This document shows positions 59,528 to 64,000 of a DNA stretch of 64,000 nt, piece after piece. The stretch comes from Symbiodinium microadriaticum (taxonomy: Eukaryota > Sar > Dinophyceae > Suessiales > Symbiodiniaceae): contig LSRX01000484.1 in assembly GCA_001939145.1 (NCBI GenBank), positions 293,350 to 357,349 of the forward strand, written 5' to 3'. Positions within the stretch are counted from its first letter, which is position 1. Each line of letters begins with the position of its first letter. Below the pieces are notes generated by a model. The model was not told the DNA's origin, did not search any database, and saw only the letters and a list, made by a program, of their open reading frames with translations. The position numbers were made by a program, and so were the translations under genes.

Positions 59528-59620
59528 GAAGAACTCCATCGCCGCACTACCGGTGCTCTTCTACACCATGGCTGTGATCACTCTGCTGAGCTCCTCTGCC
59601 ATCTACCTCGTAGAGTCCAG
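59528..59620 (+). CDS. Potassium channel exon: S5 helix
   Basis: The exon begins after CGAG|G and ends TCCAG|GCC, using a GC donor. One base completes the first codon, 30 codons follow, and two bases (AG) carry over. It reads KNSIAALPVLFYTMAVITLL and then SSSAIYLVES, matching the S4-S5 linker and S5 helix of voltage-gated K+ channels, where a long hydrophobic run ends in Ala-Ile-Tyr-x-x-Glu. The carried AG plus the first G of the next exon gives Arg, so the reading continues in frame into the pore exon. The protein is a membrane channel; S5 lines the outside of the pore domain. Upstream exons for S1-S4 were not secured. Confidence 0.75.
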
Positions 59621-60087
59621 GCCTCCTGCTGCGGGGTTTTGAGGAGACGAAAATCGATTTTCCGTTTTTAAGAACGAGAGATGCCTGCGAGCCTGGGCAG
59701 ATGCCGCACAAGCCACAGAAGTGTGGACATGAGGAAACTACTGTCAGGGGGCTATGTCAATGCAGGTGGCGTAAAGTGCTTGCAGTTATGCGTGCGCAAA
59801 CTTGAAGTGACTTTCGCCCGGCGGTTGCCGCCTGAGACCCCAGACGGAGTATGGTGTAGAAGTTTAGGACGGCGCGCCACTAAAGTTGTTCTGTCATGGA
59901 TGTAGGCCTCCGCTCAGATCGGATATCTCAGACACAATGCACATGTGGCCTTCAGGTTTTGTTGATGTGCCCGCCTAAAGCTTGTTTACCATTGCAACTA
60001 GGGGCGAAGTGATGCAATGCAGGGTTCCTTACCGTAGTACAGCATCTTATCATGACTTGAATGTCCACTGCCCCTGCGCACGGACAG

Positions 60088-60179
60088 GGACAACATCCCC
60101 AGCCTCCCGCACTCCATTTGGTTGGCCCTGGTGACTATGACGACTGTGGGCTACGGGGACTATGCGCCAAAATCGACAG
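60088..60179 (+). CDS. Potassium channel exon: pore helix and selectivity filter
   Basis: The acceptor is GGACAG|G and the donor ACAG|GTGGGT. The frame reads DNIPSLPHSIWLALVTMTTV followed by GYGDYAPKST. TVGYGDY is the K+ selectivity-filter signature, preceded by the pore helix with the conserved Trp and followed by the usual Pro. This is the most certain host gene segment in the window. The exon is 92 bases: one base from a split codon at the left, 30 codons, one base at the right. No open frame of useful length marks it, so it would be missed by ORF length alone. A cyclic-nucleotide domain was not seen, and the EF-hand exons downstream suggest calcium control. Confidence 0.92.
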
Positions 60180-60338
60180 GTGGGTGCAGCCGTGACAAGT
60201 AGGCTTTCCGGGGGGTTTAGGGCGGTTTCGCTTCCTGGGTCGTCTATTTTGCTGCTGCTTTTGCAATCTCGTCACACGCACACAAACAAACACACACACA
60301 TACACACACACCACAAAAAAGAAACAACTACTGAAAAG

Positions 60339-60401
60339 GTGGCTATTTCGTGGTTGCGACGCTCACCGGTGTCAGCGTCCTTTTTCTGGCTCTACCCGTC
60401 G
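60339..60401 (+). CDS. Potassium channel exon: S6 helix
   Basis: The acceptor is AAAAG|G; the first two bases (GT) complete the Gly codon begun in the pore exon, so the phase agrees. The frame reads GYFVVATLTGVSVLFLALPV, a typical S6 that starts with Gly-(Lys/Tyr) and ends Leu-Ala-Leu-Pro-Val. The end is uncertain: a GC donor after GTCG (60401) leaves one base over; a GT donor after GCGGG (about 60423) would add a few residues (SRAEYAG). S6 lines the inner pore and carries the gate. Confidence 0.85.
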
Positions 60402-60423
60402 GCAGCCGGGCTGAATATGCGGG

Positions 60424-62807
60424 GTGTGTGAGCTGGGTTCGCAGTAGCCGATAGAACCTTCACATGCAGTTGCAAAATGAATCAACTGGTTGATTTTGAC
60501 ACACGGAAGGGCTGCCCAACCCTACCGGGCCCTACTGTTTCTCTAAGGCTTGAAGATACCCCTCATGCCCTTAGTCTGAGGCTGCTTCCCTCAACACGAG
60601 ACGCTTGCCCAACCGACCCCGATCGAGTTGGGCACAATAGCCGGAAACGAGTTTTAACATCTTTATTCCTGAGCCCTAAACCCTGAACGCTAATTGACAG
60701 CAGCCCCAGCACCCAGCACCGAAGCATTGGCTTTTATTGGTAGGATTTCGGGTTTCGGGGCGGTGAGCGTGGATAGCACCCATAAGGCGGGGCCCGGCAC
60801 GGCTGGAGGGTCTCAGAACATTTTTTGGGGGTTTCTTCTGGGGTCGTTATTCTAGGGAGCAGATGATGTGGGTAGGCCTTTTTAGGCTCTTTTTTTATAA
60901 GGGTGCCTTACTATTTTGGGGGACCCAAAAGGGACCCTAATTTAGAGAACTACCTACCCATGTAAGGGTCTGGATCAGGGTCATGAGGAGTGTTTAGTCC
61001 TGTTTCGTCAAGTCGGACTTGGGTTACGGGTTTGGATCGCCGGGATCTTGCACAACTGAGGTTCCTGGGGTCAAGCATGGCTTGTGTTTTACCTGAGCAA
61101 CCCTGAGCCTTGTAACCGCTGTGTGAGTGAGGTTTCCTATTTCCCCTAAAACAAGGAAGTAGTTGATGCCCCCTTTATTTTGTGTGTGCCTGGCCTTTTT
61201 TTCGAGTCCTCGCCGTCTGGTGCGGCCGAAGGAAGTCCCAAACGCTATTCACACAACTCCGACCCCCCAAGAGACCACATCCCACAATAAGCGTTTATTC
61301 AAAGTGTATGCAGGAGCTTCAGAATAAGATACACTTAGAGCCCTGTTGGAATCCCAGAGCTTAAGGCCCCTAAACTTATAGCCCCCTTACAGAGACCCTT
61401 ACAGGAACCCGAATGATTGACTGGGAACCTTCTTGTACCCGTTTAAGCCACCATAAAGAAAACCTTGTTAAAAGATTAGCTTAGTAAGGAGCTCTGTAAA
61501 AGCCAGCAGCCGATTGAATCCCAACACGGTTTTCCCCTACACCGCGCAGCGTCAGGTATCATAGGACACGTCTTTACTGCCTGCTGGGAGAGCCGAGCAC
61601 AAGTTCTCTTGATGAACAGAGTACGGAAGTGCCTGGTGAAGTGGCTCAGCGAGTATTGAGGGGTTGGGGGTTTAGGATTTCGGGGTTGGCATCGGCTTTC
61701 TAGGGTTCGGGTTGGGTGAGCGGGACGTTTTCGGTGGGCTTTTCTCAGACTTAGGCTTTCGGCTAGGGCTGCCGATTTCAGCAAAAAGCTTGCTAGGTTC
61801 GCATGCGTCAGGCCGATGTCGTGCCTCCCCGTCGCGACATTGATCCCTCATATATGGACCCTCTTTGTCCTCAGGTGGGGCTACACCATCAAAGACCTGA
61901 AGATTCTGGTGGAGCATCCTGGCTGGGCTTCTCTTTAGGCCCCGTCAGGTCGAGAGATGAGTTCCTGCGACCCCTGGAGCTCACAGTAGTTTATGTAGTT
62001 TTTATAGGGCCTATATAGGGTTCCTCTATACCTGAGCTCATCGATGCTACTGGCACTGTGTCGGGCTGCCTGTTGCTCTTCATGGTTGTTGCTTGTAGAG
62101 GTGATGCTTTAGGTGGGTCCCTAACCTCGGCCGTTGTCGGTTGGATTTGCTACACGACAAACCACAGGGGAAGCGCACGCTGCCACAGGTACGTGGATGC
62201 AGACGGAGCGGCTCCCCTGAACTATTGCAGCCCTCTGCCAGCTTCACACTTCTTGTGCAGACACAACAGTTGGCAGCCGTCGAATCGGAGAAGACGTCAC
62301 GATGGTTGGGGTAAACATTGCTGAAGCTCACCAGTGATAGAAGCAGCCACCTGGGTGGTTGCAACCAGGAGCTTGCAATTTCAATTGCGTGCAGAAGCAA
62401 AAATTGTCTTCTTAGTGGTAGGCGATGTAGAACTATACGTTATGATGTGGAACTCTATGAAGGAGGTTTTCTACCTATTCAGGCTTTTGTCAGCTGAGTG
62501 GCATGCCTCTGCTGCTGGCCGGCATGCTGTTTTGTCGATGCGTCTACAAGAATTGCGGTGACGACATCTCCAAGCATTTTTGGGGCCGGACTGGATATCA
62601 GGTGTGAGTTAAGGCAGGTAAGACTTCCCCAGCCTGCAATTGAAGAGCCCCCAGCCGTGCAGGACATGAGCAGGCAAGGCTTGTAGAGAGAGTGTGTGTC
62701 TCTGGACCTGCATTCTTTCAGTTCACCGTTCTCTCAAACTCGAACCGGATAATGGTAAATTCGACACTCATGCTAAGTTCCAGCTCGCTGGGCCTGAAGC
62801 CAACTAG
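60424..62807 (+). other. Channel gene introns with unconfirmed exon candidates
   Basis: Between S6 and the first EF-hand exon, three short plus-strand stretches look coding-like. After CCTCAG at 61875 a frame reads WGYTIKDLKILVEHPGW. After CTTTAG at 61938 one reads RSRDEFLRPLELT. After TATATAG at 62018 one reads SIPELIDATG, which would suit the first half of an EF-hand, but its junction to 62808 does not use a normal donor. A further stretch ending CAG|GTGTGAG at 62591 reads PLLLAGMLFCRCVYKN. The exon order is not settled. Confidence 0.3.
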
Positions 62808-62873
62808 GACGGAACATTGAATTTGCCAGAGTTCATCGAGCTGATCCGGCAGATGAGAATAGGACTTACCTCG
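62808..62873 (+). CDS. EF-hand exon: second half of first calcium-binding loop
   Basis: The acceptor is AACTAG|G. The frame reads DGTLNLPEFIELIRQMRIGL and then TS. Asp-Gly-x-Leu-x-x-x-Glu-Phe is the second half of an EF-hand loop followed by its exit helix. The end at TCG|GAGACT uses a GA donor, seen in dinoflagellates. It is supported by spacing: from the loop Glu to the first Asp of the next loop there are exactly 25 residues, as between neighbouring EF-hands in calmodulin. The first half of this loop must lie in an earlier exon, not identified. Confidence 0.7.
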
Positions 62874-63505
62874 GAGACTGGGCGATAGCACAACAGTCTT
62901 GATTTGTTTGGCTTAGGGCTCAGGGCAAGAAGCTTGAACAAGTTCCTTGGGCACCAAACATTAAGAGTTCAGATCTCAACAGCAAACAAGAAACTACCCG
63001 CCTCCCCCCAAAATAAGCAAAACACACCCTTGGCCTGTTCCCAGTGCAGGGTTCCATCGAATTGGTGAGGGGCCCATGGGAAGACTCAAAACAGCACTGG
63101 CAAAGTAAGTTGATACAAAAAATGCGCGTATACATTGCATGACATTGCATGCGCGCAGAGCTGGATGCGATAGAGAGGGATTTTGCGGAATGGCAAAATT
63201 CCTACATGGGAAATTCCGAAAATTAGGGTACCTCATTTGGGGATCCTACTATTTAGGGTACTATGTTAGGGTCCCCTATTTTCGGAAACCCCCACATGAC
63301 TCAGATGGGCCTTGGGGGGCCGACTGTGGGCGTCTCCATTTAGGGCTCTAGGGCTTGGGGTTTCAGGGATTAAGTTTCTTCGAAATGTAAGTCTGGGCGA
63401 TGTTCGGCAGTCGAAGTCGGTGCTTGTAGGTTAGATGATGAGAGTTCTGGGATCCAGATTTGGCGAGGAAACCCTGGAAGTTGTTAGATTTTAAAACCAC
63501 CCCAG

Positions 63506-63556
63506 GACAGTGCCGTCGATCTCTTCATGCTCTTTGATGACGACCACAGCGGATTA
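63506..63556 (+). CDS. EF-hand exon: entry helix and first half of second loop
   Basis: A 51-base exon in phase 0 at both ends, with acceptor CCCCAG|G and a GC donor (GGATTA|GCAGCT). It reads DSAVDLFMLFDDDHSGL: a hydrophobic entry helix ending Leu-Phe-Asp, then loop positions Asp1, Asp3, Ser5 and Gly6. The loop continues exactly in register in the exon at 63853. Confidence 0.75.
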
Positions 63557-63616
63557 GCAGCTGCGCTGGTTACTGGATCTCTCGTCCTCCCCAACAAAAG
63601 AATGTAAATTTATGTA

Positions 63617-63651
63617 TGCATGTATGTATATATATATATATATACACACAC
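63617..63651. repeat. TATG/TA/CA microsatellite in an intron
   Basis: TGCATGTATGTATATATA passes into a CACACAC run, within the intron between the last two EF-hand exons. Confidence 0.9.
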
Positions 63652-63852
63652 ACTTTTTTTCTATATCATAGCCTTTGCAAAACCCTTATAGCAACTCTTG
63701 CGGTGCGCTTGTAACTTGTGGTGACCCTTGCGTGTCGCCTGCATCGCAACTTTAGAATGCGAACTCTTGTGAGTGGGAGACTTGCCCTAAATCCTAAATT
63801 CCAAGGTAAGCTTCAAATGCTTCAAGCTTTAACTCTTGAATCCACTGTCGAG

Positions 63853-63912
63853 GTCGACTACAACGAATTCCTTCGTCACATCTTTCCGGACCAGTATGTG
63901 GAATACATCCAG
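63853..63912 (+). CDS. EF-hand exon: second half of second loop and exit helix
   Basis: The acceptor is TCGAG|G. The frame reads VDYNEFLRHIFPDQYVEYIQ. Val at loop position 8 and Glu at position 12 complete the canonical loop started in the previous exon. The end is uncertain: a GA donor after ATCCAG (63912) is possible; if there is no splice the frame adds DPNPKP and stops at a TAA formed by telomere-like CCCTAAACC (63931-63933). Because introns here often begin in telomere-like DNA, the gene may well continue to the right of the window. Confidence 0.75.
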
Positions 63913-63933
63913 GACCCAAACCCCAAACCCTAA

Positions 63934-64000
63934 ACCGCCTCCCCCTCGCCTGGCATGTCCGAGTTGTGAGAGCCTAAACCGCCTCCCCCCCCCCTCCCCC
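63934..64000. other. Right edge, C-rich and telomere-like
   Basis: The words CCTAAACCGCCTCCCCC occur twice, followed by a C-run that ends the window. No gene seen. Confidence 0.7.

Noticed and set aside
1-64000. tRNA, rRNA, snRNA genes and CRISPR arrays
   Set aside because: I looked for conserved words of these RNAs and for regularly spaced repeats with unique spacers and found none; a covariance-model scan would be needed to exclude tRNAs firmly.

Overview
The window looks like nuclear DNA of a dinoflagellate, most likely a Symbiodiniaceae-type alga. Four things support this. Very little is coding, and what is coding is split into exons of about 50-95 bases. One gene can be followed across introns that start with GT, GC or GA and end in AG before a G. 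Degenerate telomere-type heptamers (TTTAGGG / CCCTAAA) are scattered through the gene-free DNA on both strands. The only large coding block is a Ty1/copia-type LTR retrotransposon of a kind common in these genomes. No rRNA, tRNA, CRISPR array or bacterial-style operon was seen.

Layout. Bases 1-14837 are essentially gene-free: telomere-like motifs, a GA microsatellite, an AT-rich island (about 6470-7600) ending in a 14-bp perfect hairpin, TATG/CATG arrays and a 13-bp tandem repeat. Bases 14838-23964 are a complete copia insertion on the minus strand: 6-bp direct repeats outside, two identical 159-bp LTRs, then (in sense order) gag, zinc knuckle and protease, a Cys-containing segment, a Rossmann-like segment, integrase, reverse transcriptase and RNase H. 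The polyprotein frame is broken at four or more places. A stretch of gag is replaced by a plus-strand coding-like segment followed by telomere-like repeats.

Bases 23965-43960 are again gene-free, with a decamer array (37161-37240), a 57-bp direct repeat around GC hairpins (40393-40697) and a purine-rich hexamer array (41935-42190). Bases 43960-46700 hold a decayed minus-strand protein-coding block of unknown function. Bases 48505-49430 are a tandem array with a period of about 250 bp built of near-palindromes. GATA, triplet and CATA microsatellites follow. A 261-codon minus-strand ORF of unknown function lies at 57447-58232.

Bases 59528 to the end hold the most informative host gene: plus-strand exons of a potassium channel (S5, pore with the TVGYGDY filter, S6) followed by exons for a pair of EF-hands. 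Splice phases and EF-hand spacing fit. The start of the gene (S1-S4) was not securely found, and the gene may run past the right edge.
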